NCBI GenBank assembly: GCA_900771005.1
Contig: CAAGMI010000328.1
Span: forward strand, 1-5,776
Direction: 5' to 3'
DNA length: 5,776 nt
From: Rikenellaceae bacterium
GTDB taxonomy: Bacteria; Bacteroidota; Bacteroidia; Bacteroidales; UBA932
The notes under the pieces are model-generated. The model saw only the letters and a program-made list of their open reading frames with translations, did not search any database and was not told the DNA's origin. Shown here piece after piece: positions 1 through 4,464 of the stretch. A program made the position numbers and the translations under genes. Each line of letters begins with the position of its first letter. Position 1 is the stretch's first letter.

Positions 1-20
1 GCGCGCGCAAGATTTTTTTT
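1..20. repeat. CGCG/T8 motif, copy 1
   Basis: GCGCGCGC, AAGA, then T8 on plus. On the coding minus strand this is A8 followed by TCTT and CGCG repeats. Related copies are at 1408-1429 and 1839-1858. Confidence 0.5.
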
Positions 21-557
21 GAACTTCGCGATAAGGACCTTCTTCAATCCATCGTGGTTGACCTCATACGGGTACCAGTTTTCGATTTCGGCAGCGATTT
101 CAGCCGCCCATGTCTTTGCGTCGAACGGCCGCGCCTCCCGCATCAGATCATCCGGCGAGACGGCAGAGGGAACATTCTCCCCTTTGCCCCCTTTGGGGGG
201 AAGGGGGATATTATTCTTTTCTTTTCCTTTCTCTTTACAAGGACATGTGCGCACATGTGCGCTTGTCGGCCTGTCATCACGGGCTGAATTGGCAAGCTCG
301 CGGCGGTTCGCTTCGGCCTTACGGTTGCGCTCGCGGCGCTTGTTGATACCCTCAATGTACTTTCGATTTTCTTCAATAAATCCGCTTTTAAGCGAATTTG
401 CGAACGATGCAAGATACCCTTGCTTGATCGTCTTGAAGCCGATTATCGCACGGATCAGAAGCCCAACATCCGCATCCTTCAGGCTCTTGTCCTGAATCAT
501 TGATACGATCTCATGAGTCAGGAGCCGACCCAACTGTTCATCAGTCTTTTTTAGCAT
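1..557 (-). CDS. Phage replication-accessory-like protein, 3' end outside window
   Basis: An uninterrupted minus-strand reading frame begins at the ATG at 555-557 and is still open at base 1, giving at least 185 residues (MLKKTDEQLGRLL...). Residues 1-75 look like a compact helical domain (GLLIRAIIGFKTI..., then a basic helix with IEENRKYIEGINKRRERN). This resembles the N-terminal part of small phage proteins found beside replication genes; that is a resemblance from memory, not a search. Residues 85-130 are a basic, low-complexity linker containing SAHVRTC and PLPPKGGKGE. A folded-looking segment follows from about 132 (TWAAEIAAEIENWYPYEV). The start overlaps the end of the preceding gene by 17 bp and no clear ribosome binding site is visible, so translation is probably coupled. 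The linker is encoded by a palindromic repeat and a hairpin, listed separately. A role in replication initiation or helicase loading is inference from position. Confidence 0.8.
   Translation of the reverse strand, partial: MLKKTDEQLGRLLTHEIVSMIQDKSLKDADVGLLIRAIIGFKTIKQGYLASFANSLKSGFIEENRKYIEGINKRRERNRKAEANRRELANSARDDRPTSAHVRTCPCKEKGKEKNNIPLPPKGGKGENVPSAVSPDDLMREARPFDAKTWAAEIAAEIENWYPYEVNHDGLKKVLIAKFKKNLAR
179..206. repeat. C/G-run inverted repeat inside the left-edge gene
   Basis: CCCCTT pairs with AAGGGG and an inner CCCCC with GGGGG around a TTT loop, with TG unpaired on one side. It codes for the PLPPKGGKGE part of a disordered linker, with no T-run expected of a terminator on the coding strand. 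Confidence 0.6.
243..264. repeat. 22-bp repeat with 16-bp palindrome, copy A
   Basis: Two tandem ACATGTGCGC units followed by TT. The first 16 bases, ACATGTGCGCACATGT, are a perfect palindrome. Identical to 565-586 on the same strand. It encodes SAHVRTC in the linker of the left-edge gene. Confidence 0.9.
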
Positions 558-870
558 GGTTTTTACATGTGCGCACATGTGCGCTTTTAAGTTTCTTATA
601 GTTCCGATGGTACTCGCGGCGCTTCGCGTTTTTCAGGAGAAGCTTGACCATGTAGACGCCGAAGGACGGCGTTTCGAGCGAGATCACTTTGATGGTTGAA
701 AGCCGGTCGGCAATGGTCTTCCATCCCGTGCAGAACATGGCGTCAAAGGCGTCCCAATCCCCGCCGAACGAGTCACCGCACATGTCGTGAAGTGTCGAAC
801 AGAACCCTCGCTCGTTTGGCGAGAGCCGCAGCCACGGCACGGCAAGATTCAGATACCACTTGTCACGCAT
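541..870 (-). CDS. Small early phage protein, replication-associated candidate
   Basis: A 109-aa protein starting MRDKWYLNLAVPWLRLSPNE. The ATG at 868-870 is chosen because AGGA lies 8 nt upstream and the previous gene stops at 873, only 2 bp before it. An in-frame ATG at 900 would overlap that gene and lacks support. Residues 1-78 read as a small helical domain (LSPNERGFCSTLHDMCGDS, then GWKTIADRLSTIKVISLETPS) with the rhythm of winged-helix N-terminal domains of phage replisome organisers. Residues 82-109 are strongly basic and end in KSAHVRTCKNHAKKD. The SAHVRTC peptide recurs in the next gene, encoded by an identical 22-bp DNA block. The short length and basic tail suggest either a compact DNA-binding protein or a truncated replication protein whose C-terminal domain was lost. 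Family membership is not certain. Confidence 0.75.
   Translation of the reverse strand: MRDKWYLNLAVPWLRLSPNERGFCSTLHDMCGDSFGGDWDAFDAMFCTGWKTIADRLSTIKVISLETPSFGVYMVKLLLKNAKRREYHRNYKKLKSAHVRTCKNHAKKD
565..586. repeat. 22-bp repeat with 16-bp palindrome, copy B
   Basis: The same 22 bases as 243-264, starting 322 bp away. It encodes SAHVRTC in the basic C-terminal tail of the 109-aa gene, in the same reading frame as copy A. Confidence 0.9.
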
Positions 871-872
871 GG

Positions 873-1487
873 TCAGATCCTGTTGAGAGCCGGATTCCAT
901 CTGTAGGTGCCGCCGAGCTCCTGGGCGTCGAACTGATCGCCGTCACGGAACCGGCTCGCGTCATCGACCATGACAACCACGGTCACGCCGTCCGAGAGAC
1001 GCTTGCAAGCGAGCTTCCGGCAGTCCATCGTGTGCTGCAAGACCTCGACAGATACCACGCCGTCATCCGGTTTGATGCGCCATTGCGTGATATGCTCGAG
1101 GTCGGCTTTCGGGTTCTCCTTCAGGATCCATGAAGCGGTCATCCCTGCATGGTGGCCGATCGCGTCCCAGTCCTCGCCGCGAGACTTCGACTTACGGGCG
1201 CGGATGAGATAGGCGCGGTTCTTACCAAGCAACCGGCAAACCTCGCCGTCGGGGAAGATGTCGGGCACGGATCCTCCGCGGCTGAACTTCTGCTGCGCCC
1301 CGGCCTTCTTCCCGTTCCAGGTAAGCTGCTTGACGAGCGAAGGGCAGCCGACACAAGCGACGCCATTCGGCGGAGTGGCCGAAGCGGACGCGGCGGGTGC
1401 GGAGTCACGCGCGGCGGAAGATTTTTTTTCAAGAGCCGCGAGAGCCCTTGCCCTGACTGCTTGTGCCATTCTCTTGATCTTGCTCAT
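873..1487 (-). CDS. Hypothetical early phage protein, possible DNA-binding segment
   Basis: A 204-aa protein (MSKIKRMAQAVRARALAALEKK...). The ATG at 1485-1487 is preceded by AAAGGAG about 8 nt upstream, a convincing ribosome binding site. Residues 1-40 form a basic, alanine-rich, probably disordered or helical extension. C45 and C48 form a CVGC pair with no second pair nearby, so a zinc site is not demonstrated. Residues 76-122 (PDGEVCRLLGKNRAYLIRARKS..GEDWDAIG) have the spacing of a helix-turn-helix followed by the GxDW motif often seen in small phage DNA-binding proteins; this is an inference. The C-terminal 60 residues look beta-rich (GVTVVVMVDDASRFRDGDQF). The gene is preceded by a 97-bp G-rich intergenic stretch, the longest gap in the early operon, and is followed 2 bp later by the next gene. 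An A8 run at codons 20-23 could allow slippage. I do not recognise the family. Confidence 0.8.
   Translation of the reverse strand: MSKIKRMAQAVRARALAALEKKSSAARDSAPAASASATPPNGVACVGCPSLVKQLTWNGKKAGAQQKFSRGGSVPDIFPDGEVCRLLGKNRAYLIRARKSKSRGEDWDAIGHHAGMTASWILKENPKADLEHITQWRIKPDDGVVSVEVLQHTMDCRKLACKRLSDGVTVVVMVDDASRFRDGDQFDAQELGGTYRWNPALNRI
1408..1429. repeat. CGCG/T8 motif, copy 2
   Basis: CGCGCGGCGGAAGA followed by T8. On the coding strand, A8 then TCTTCCGCCGCGCG, giving EKKSSAAR near the start of the 204-aa protein. Confidence 0.5.
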
Positions 1488-1542
1488 TGAACCGTTCTCC
1501 TTTCAAGTCGAATACATTTATAGAATAGGGTGGGGGTCCGCG

Positions 1543-1567
1543 CCCCTCCCCGCATCCCCCCGCCCCC
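1543..1567 (-). other. G-quadruplex-type motif, coding strand
   Basis: Read on the minus (mRNA-like) strand, this stretch is G5-C-G6-ATGC-G4-A-G4. That is four runs of at least four G with loops of 1, 4 and 1 bases, well within the classical quadruplex pattern. It lies between the stop of the 264-aa gene (1581) and the ribosome binding site of the 204-aa gene. Flanking bases 1566-1573 also allow a short CCCC/GGGG hairpin, so competing folds are possible. No U-tract follows, so this is not a standard intrinsic terminator. Confidence 0.6.
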
Positions 1568-1580
1568 GAGGGGGTGCGCT

Positions 1581-2375
1581 TCAGCCGCCGGAATCGGGTC
1601 GCTTGCCGTCGGCTGGCTCGCCGTCGGCACCGTGGCCGTCAGTCGGTGGATCCGTCACGCCGTCCGTTGACCCATCAGCACCCGTTTTGGCATCCAATTT
1701 GTCAACAGTAGGCGAAATCCCTTGTAAATCCTTATAACCGCCGCTCAGTAGAATAGAGACAGAACCGGATGGAGCAGCAGGTTCAAGCGCATCCGGCTGG
1801 GCGTTCGGCGCACGTTCGGATCCTTCAACGACCTCAATCGCGCGCGCGGAATTTTTTTCCGAATCCAATCCATTCAGCCGATAAAGTTTGGCGTATTCAA
1901 CGCCGTCAGGAGCTGGAGAAGTGGTTGAAGTGTTGCTACTCGGTGGAACGTCAATCGTCCGGCTCGACTGGTCCTGAATCAGTCGAATTGCCGAGACGAG
2001 ACCGTTGATCCCGGCTTCTTTACACGCTTTCGGGTCGGCGGCGAGCTCTTGGAGCTGTTCACAGAGTTGGTAAGTAATCAATGCTCTCTTACGCCTGACC
2101 TTCTCATACAAAAAATCCGCGCCGCGCGTCTTCATTTCACGCTCGATGAGCGCGTTGAGCGTCCGCGAGTTGAGGCGGCAGATGTCGCAGATTCCTCGCT
2201 TCGACAATCCAATTTCAAAAAACAGCCGCCGCGCGATCTCATAGCGCTCAGGATGGCTGACAAGCAGCCGTTCTGCCGTGTACTCCTTCTCTTCGCTCAG
2301 GTCGGCAATGTCATCAGACTTGCTGACGAGCGCTTTCAGGTCGAAGCCCGGCAGATCCTGGACGGCATCACTCAC
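1581..2375 (-). CDS. Helix-turn-helix-like early phage protein with acidic repeat tail
   Basis: The start is taken as the GTG at 2373-2375, which overlaps the stop of the preceding gene by 4 bp (GTGA) with AAGGA about 9 nt upstream, giving 264 aa. An in-frame ATG at 2411 would lie inside that gene. Residues 40-80 (HPERYEIARRLFFEIGLSKR then GICDICRLNSRTLNALIERE) have the pattern of a helix-turn-helix whose second helix follows LNSRTLNAL. Residues 81-145 continue as helices with a basic patch (KVRRKRALITYQLCEQLQEL). From about 146 the chain is Ser/Pro/Ala-rich and probably unstructured. Residues 231-264 are a repetitive tail dominated by DG, TD and PAD units. An A7 run encodes EKN at 173-175 and belongs to a motif seen in two other genes. 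The role could be regulator or terminase-like DNA recognition; neither is established. Confidence 0.75.
   Translation of the reverse strand: MSDAVQDLPGFDLKALVSKSDDIADLSEEKEYTAERLLVSHPERYEIARRLFFEIGLSKRGICDICRLNSRTLNALIEREMKTRGADFLYEKVRRKRALITYQLCEQLQELAADPKACKEAGINGLVSAIRLIQDQSSRTIDVPPSSNTSTTSPAPDGVEYAKLYRLNGLDSEKNSARAIEVVEGSERAPNAQPDALEPAAPSGSVSILLSGGYKDLQGISPTVDKLDAKTGADGSTDGVTDPPTDGHGADGEPADGKRPDSGG
1839..1858. repeat. CGCG/T7 motif, copy 3
   Basis: CGCGCGCGGAA followed by T7. On the coding strand, A7 then TTCCGCGCGCGCG, giving EKNSARA in the 264-aa protein. Confidence 0.5.
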
Positions 2376-2614
2376 GCGGCGATTTCCTTGCGCTCCTGGG
2401 CGATGAGCCATGCCTTGATTGCGCCGGCACGGATGACCCTGCGAGATCCTTTGGCGATGTAGGCGAGGCCGTCACGACCGCCAGATTGCCTGAACAGGTC
2501 CATCGCAGTCTCGATCTCGTTCTTATTCACGCGCAAAAGCTTTGCCGCGCGATTGACGGACATCAGCTCGAGCTCGCAGATCGTCTGCGTCTCTGACATT
2601 GAATCAATACTCAT
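2372..2614 (-). CDS. Small excisionase/MerR-like helix-turn-helix protein
   Basis: An 80-aa protein (MSIDSMSETQTICELELMSV...). The ATG at 2612-2614 overlaps the 3' end of the previous gene by 11 bp, so translation is probably coupled; an internal ATG at 2599 is a possible alternative. Residues 18-40 (MSVNRAAKLLRVNKNEIETA) form a helix-turn-helix of the 'AAxLLxVxxxxI' type. It is followed by GLAYIAKGSRRVIRAGAIKAWL, the beta-wing and final helix arrangement of small excisionase-like or MerR-like DNA-binding proteins. These typically bind one DNA site in phages as excisionases or auxiliary regulators. With no integrase or attachment site in the window, excision function cannot be assigned. The stop codon overlaps the GTG start of the next gene. 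Confidence 0.75.
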   Translation of the reverse strand: MSIDSMSETQTICELELMSVNRAAKLLRVNKNEIETAMDLFRQSGGRDGLAYIAKGSRRVIRAGAIKAWLIAQERKEIAA

Positions 2615-2897
2615 CGGGAGCGTTCCTTATGATGTCGCATACGTCTGCCACGTCCTGAACGTCCTTCACGCGGTTGCAGGGCATGAGGTTGTACACGCCG
2701 TCTCTCGTCTTGACCTTGGCGAACTCGCGCTCGAAGTGCAGCACGGTTGCCGTGGCGATCCCGCTGACGAGCAGCAGCGTGATCGTGTCACCTTGCCGAC
2801 CGGCGACAAAGCACAGCTTGCGCTTAGGGCCTGACATTGCCGGATAGAGCTTGTAGCCCTGATTGACTTCAATCGTTTCTTCGACTGGTTCTTGCAT
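2604..2897 (-). CDS. Hypothetical early phage protein (97 aa)
   Basis: The start is the ATG at 2895-2897 (MQEPVEETIEVNQGYKLYPA), supported by GGAGG 8 nt upstream; an upstream in-frame ATG at 2912 would place this ribosome binding site inside the gene. It follows the RHH gene by 18 bp and overlaps the next gene by 11 bp. The middle of the protein, residues 25-75, alternates hydrophobic and charged residues (KRKLCFVAGRQGDTITLLLV) and suggests a small beta-sheet fold. The C-terminus (VKDVQDVADVCDIIRNAPDEY) looks helical. No catalytic or metal-binding motif is visible and I do not recognise the family. Position and coupling put it in the early operon. Confidence 0.75.
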   Translation of the reverse strand: MQEPVEETIEVNQGYKLYPAMSGPKRKLCFVAGRQGDTITLLLVSGIATATVLHFEREFAKVKTRDGVYNLMPCNRVKDVQDVADVCDIIRNAPDEY

Positions 2898-2915
2898 ACC
2901 ACTTACCTCCAATCA

Positions 2916-3122
2916 TCAGTGCTGGACGTTTTCGTTGGCGACAACGCCGTCCTCGACGAGACGGGCCGCTTGCTGGGTGCGCGTCCGGCGTTCCCGATCG
3001 GCAACGCGGTCCAGGCGATCGGCCATAGACGGCGTGACGTAAATCTGGATCAGCACAGACCGATTCTCGACCTGATTCGCGTTCTGCTGTTCTTCTGCCG
3101 GTCTCGGTTCCTTATCTTCCAT
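2916..3122 (-). CDS. Ribbon-helix-helix DNA-binding protein
   Basis: A 68-aa protein starting MEDKEPRPAEEQQNANQVEN. The ATG at 3120-3122 sits 5 nt after AGGAGG, part of a near-perfect AGGAGGTGA that overlaps the stop codon of the upstream gene (3125-3127), so the two are translationally coupled. The first 20 residues are polar and probably disordered. Residues 21-62 carry the RHH plan: a beta strand (SVLIQIYVT), helix A (PSMADRLDRVADRERRT), a short turn, then helix B (TQQAARLVEDGVV). RHH proteins of this size act as dimers on short palindromes, as repressors or auxiliary factors in phages and plasmids. No toxin gene follows, so an antitoxin role is unlikely. It is the second RHH gene of the operon, and its target is unknown. 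Confidence 0.8.
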   Translation of the reverse strand: MEDKEPRPAEEQQNANQVENRSVLIQIYVTPSMADRLDRVADRERRTRTQQAARLVEDGVVANENVQH

Positions 3123-3124
3123 GT

Positions 3125-3931
3125 TCACCTCCTAATAAGCCGCTTGAAAAATGCTATAATGCCGCCATGGAAACATTTGATTTTATCGTCACGTGTTTGA
3201 CAGCAATCGTAATGATCTTTAGCTTCGCCAAGTTTCTTTGCGAACGGACACGACTCGCAAAGCTCTGCAAGTTTTTTAAACGCGGATCTTTCGGTAAAAG
3301 CAAGTTTCGTCGAAATGGGTCCACAGCGACCGTCACCATTACCGACATAAAGCGCATGGGCGTGACCATAGGATCCATCGTCATCTGTGTAGGCAAGGAA
3401 CGCATTCGGCTGAAAGGATATGAGATCAGTATCCCTGGCATTGCACATGTCCCTCAATGCCTTGAAAACAGGACATCTTTCACCTTTGTCGTTCCCACCA
3501 AAGCACTTGACCGCATACCTGTCGATGTCGAGCCACGGATAGTAATCTTTACCGACTCCGGAGAGCGTCTTGATTGTGCCGTCGGCTGACTTTGCCACGG
3601 CGTCAACGGACAGCATCTCGGCCTCCAGATACGCGATCGCGCAGAAATCGTTCAGGTCTTCGAAGCAGCTTCTCGCTCCGTGGACGTAGCGATCAGGATA
3701 AAGTGTGTGGTTGTTCCAGTTCGTGAATCCGAAGGTGAACAGCGTCGCGTTATCCGGGTTGGACAGAATCGCGCTATCAATGTAATCCTCGAACTTGTCT
3801 CTTAGCTTGTTGATGCTATCGGCCACGCTTCGATCCGATTCATGACATCTGATGTGATAATAGGCGGCTTTCGCCAGGTAGTAGAAAGCCACGGAGATAA
3901 GAATTAGATTGATCGAGTTTAGAATGTTCAT
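3125..3931 (-). CDS. Cysteine-rich protein with N-terminal membrane anchor
   Basis: A 268-aa protein. The ATG at 3929-3931 is preceded by GAGGAGCGGAAAGG, a good ribosome binding site; a TTG 24 bp further up would place that site inside the gene. Residues 4-22 (LNSINLILISVAFYYLAKA) form one hydrophobic helix, best read as a membrane anchor or uncleaved signal, since no clear cleavage motif follows. The rest contains twelve cysteines, including CESC at 225-228 and CC at 243-244, plus a Gly/Asp/His-rich patch (YTDDDGSYGHAHALYVGNGD, 181-200). If the body is exported, the cysteines could form disulfides; if cytoplasmic, they could bind metal. Neither can be decided here. Codon use is consistent along its length and it is coupled to the next gene, so it is a real gene despite an opposite-strand frame inside it. 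The family is unknown. Confidence 0.8.
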   Translation of the reverse strand: MNILNSINLILISVAFYYLAKAAYYHIRCHESDRSVADSINKLRDKFEDYIDSAILSNPDNATLFTFGFTNWNNHTLYPDRYVHGARSCFEDLNDFCAIAYLEAEMLSVDAVAKSADGTIKTLSGVGKDYYPWLDIDRYAVKCFGGNDKGERCPVFKALRDMCNARDTDLISFQPNAFLAYTDDDGSYGHAHALYVGNGDGRCGPISTKLAFTERSAFKKLAELCESCPFAKKLGEAKDHYDCCQTRDDKIKCFHGGIIAFFKRLIRR

Positions 3932-3948
3932 CCTTTCCGCTCCTCTCT

Positions 3949-3965
3949 TCTTCAAATCGTCCGTT
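3949..3965. repeat. 17-bp direct repeat, copy 2
   Basis: On the minus strand this reads AACGGACGATTTGAAGA, identical to 4136-4152 and 187 bp away from it. It contains the stop codon of the 67-aa gene and encodes its last residues, RTI, exactly as copy 1 does for the upstream RHH gene. Confidence 0.85.
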
Positions 3966-4155
3966 TATCACTTGACATCTTCATCACTTCCTTCGCGTAG
4001 TTATTAAAGTCTTTGAGCTTCCTACGCATGGCCGTCACGGATTTCTTCTCGCCAGCACTGATTCCCTCAGACGATAGCTCCTCGAGCTGAGCGTCTAAAA
4101 GATTGATTCCTGTCGTAATGATGTACCAGTTCATGTCTTCAAATCGTCCGTTCAT
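3952..4155 (-). CDS. Small hypothetical early phage protein (67 aa)
   Basis: The likely start is the ATG at 4153-4155 (MNGRFEDMNWYIITTGINLL), overlapping the end of the RHH gene by 17 bp. The alternative ATG at 4134 (MNWYII) gives 60 aa. Neither has a strong ribosome binding site, so coupling to the upstream gene is likely. Residues 8-30 are moderately hydrophobic (NWYIITTGINLLDAQLEELS) and then helical and charged (GEKKSVTAMRRKLKDFNNYA), suggesting a small two-helix protein rather than an enzyme. It ends in DKRTI, the same last three residues as the gene before it, because both gene ends lie in the same 17-bp repeat. The gene is thus almost exactly bracketed by direct repeats, as if it were an inserted or duplicated cassette. 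The family is unknown. Confidence 0.65.
   Translation of the reverse strand: MNGRFEDMNWYIITTGINLLDAQLEELSSEGISAGEKKSVTAMRRKLKDFNNYAKEVMKMSSDKRTI
4136..4152. repeat. 17-bp direct repeat, copy 1
   Basis: Minus-strand AACGGACGATTTGAAGA, identical to the copy at 3949-3965. It covers the last codons and stop of the RHH gene (RTI, then TGA) and, in another frame, the first codons of the next gene. Confidence 0.85.
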
Positions 4156-4360
4156 TTCCAGGTTGCGCCGCGTTCGGAATAACTCCGACATACGACAAGG
4201 CGCCGCGAATAACATCAGAAGTCCTGACACCGTGCTGATCCGCGACTTGCTTCAATGCGGATCTCTCTTCGTCGGTGAAGCGAATGCCGATAGGCGTTGA
4301 CTCGCGCTTTGCAACGCGATGATCGCTCAATTTCTCGATCTTAAAATCTTCTTTCATCAT
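4139..4360 (-). CDS. Ribbon-helix-helix protein, first gene of the early operon
   Basis: A 73-aa protein (MMKEDFKIEKLSDHRVAKRE...). Two ATG codons in tandem (4360 and 4357) could each serve as start; only a weak purine-rich AAGAAGTGG precedes them. Residues 21-58 show the RHH plan: beta strand TPIGIRFTDEE, helix A RSALKQVADQHG, a V-R-T turn, and helix B SDVIRGALSYVG. Proteins of this type bind DNA as dimers through the strand. As the first gene downstream of the switch it occupies the position of a Cro-like or Arc-like early regulator, so repression of the repressor gene or of its own promoter is a reasonable inference, not shown. The transcript from the candidate minus promoter would carry a leader of roughly 60 nt. 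Confidence 0.8.
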   Translation of the reverse strand: MMKEDFKIEKLSDHRVAKRESTPIGIRFTDEERSALKQVADQHGVRTSDVIRGALSYVGVIPNAAQPGNERTI

Positions 4361-4368
4361 ACCACTTC

Positions 4369-4397
4369 TTGCTTTTCGAGTCCGTTTGTGCTACATT
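4369..4397 (+). promoter_or_regulatory. Candidate repressor promoter (plus strand)
   Basis: TTGCTT at 4369-4374, a 17-bp spacer, and an extended -10 TGCTACATT (4389-4397). The start site would be near 4404, about 60 nt before the repressor ATG. The -10 overlaps the left operator arm. The -35 and -10 are imperfect; the extended TG and correct spacing are the main support. Confidence 0.45.
4385..4395. promoter_or_regulatory. Operator arm, left (TTTGTGCTACA)
   Basis: An 11-bp sequence whose exact inverted copy lies at 4431-4441, with a third copy at 5231-5241. Its position over the -10 of the candidate repressor promoter fits autoregulation by a DNA-binding regulator. Which protein binds (the helix-turn-helix repressor or the RHH protein) is not known. 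Confidence 0.6.
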
Positions 4398-4428
4398 GAC
4401 AACTCAATTCTACCGAGCAACTGGAGAT

Positions 4429-4458
4429 AGTGTAGCACAAACCGACAAACGGAGTCAA
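4429..4458 (-). promoter_or_regulatory. Candidate early-operon promoter (minus strand)
   Basis: Read on the minus strand: TTGACT (4458-4453), an 18-bp spacer, and TACACT (4434-4429) with an upstream TGC that makes it an extended -10. Predicted start is near 4422, leading left into the RHH gene. The right operator arm covers the -10 and part of the spacer, so a bound regulator would block polymerase. It faces the plus-strand promoter, with predicted start sites about 18 bp apart. Confidence 0.5.
4431..4441. promoter_or_regulatory. Operator arm, right (TGTAGCACAAA)
   Basis: The exact inverse of the arm at 4385-4395, with 35 bp between them. Just to its right, ACAAACGGAGTC (4446-4457) repeats, inverted and with one mismatch, the GAGTCCGTTTGT that includes the left flank and part of the left arm. 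The symmetry thus extends beyond 11 bp, and its outer part overlaps the repressor ribosome binding site. Confidence 0.6.
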
Positions 4459-4464
4459 GTACGA

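Noticed and set aside
19..495. Plus-strand frame of 158 codons
   Set aside because: It lies opposite the left-edge minus-strand gene, whose frame is continuous with coding-like composition and is in operon order. The plus product is Ser/Arg/Leu-rich with no ribosome binding site.
696..1133. Plus-strand frame of 145 codons
   Set aside because: Antisense shadow crossing two real minus-strand genes. Arg/Thr-rich composition, no ribosome binding site.
1543..1580. Intrinsic terminator after the 264-aa gene
   Set aside because: The GC-rich inverted repeats are not followed by a U-run on the transcript strand. A quadruplex motif describes the region better.
1149..1737. Overlapping plus-strand frames and the minus-strand frame at 1139-1432
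   Set aside because: Pro/Arg/Ser-rich shadows of the 204-aa and 264-aa genes. The 1139-1432 frame matters only as the alternative frame after the A8 run.
4356..4364. Minus-strand TGGTATGAT as an extended -10 for the first RHH gene
   Set aside because: It overlaps the gene's own start codons, so transcription would begin inside the gene. The TTGACT/TACACT pair further upstream is better placed.
4369..4464. N-terminal extension of the repressor to an ATG at 4369
   Set aside because: It would translate across the operator arms and both promoters, has no ribosome binding site and is not repressor-like. The ATG at 4465 has GGAG at good spacing.
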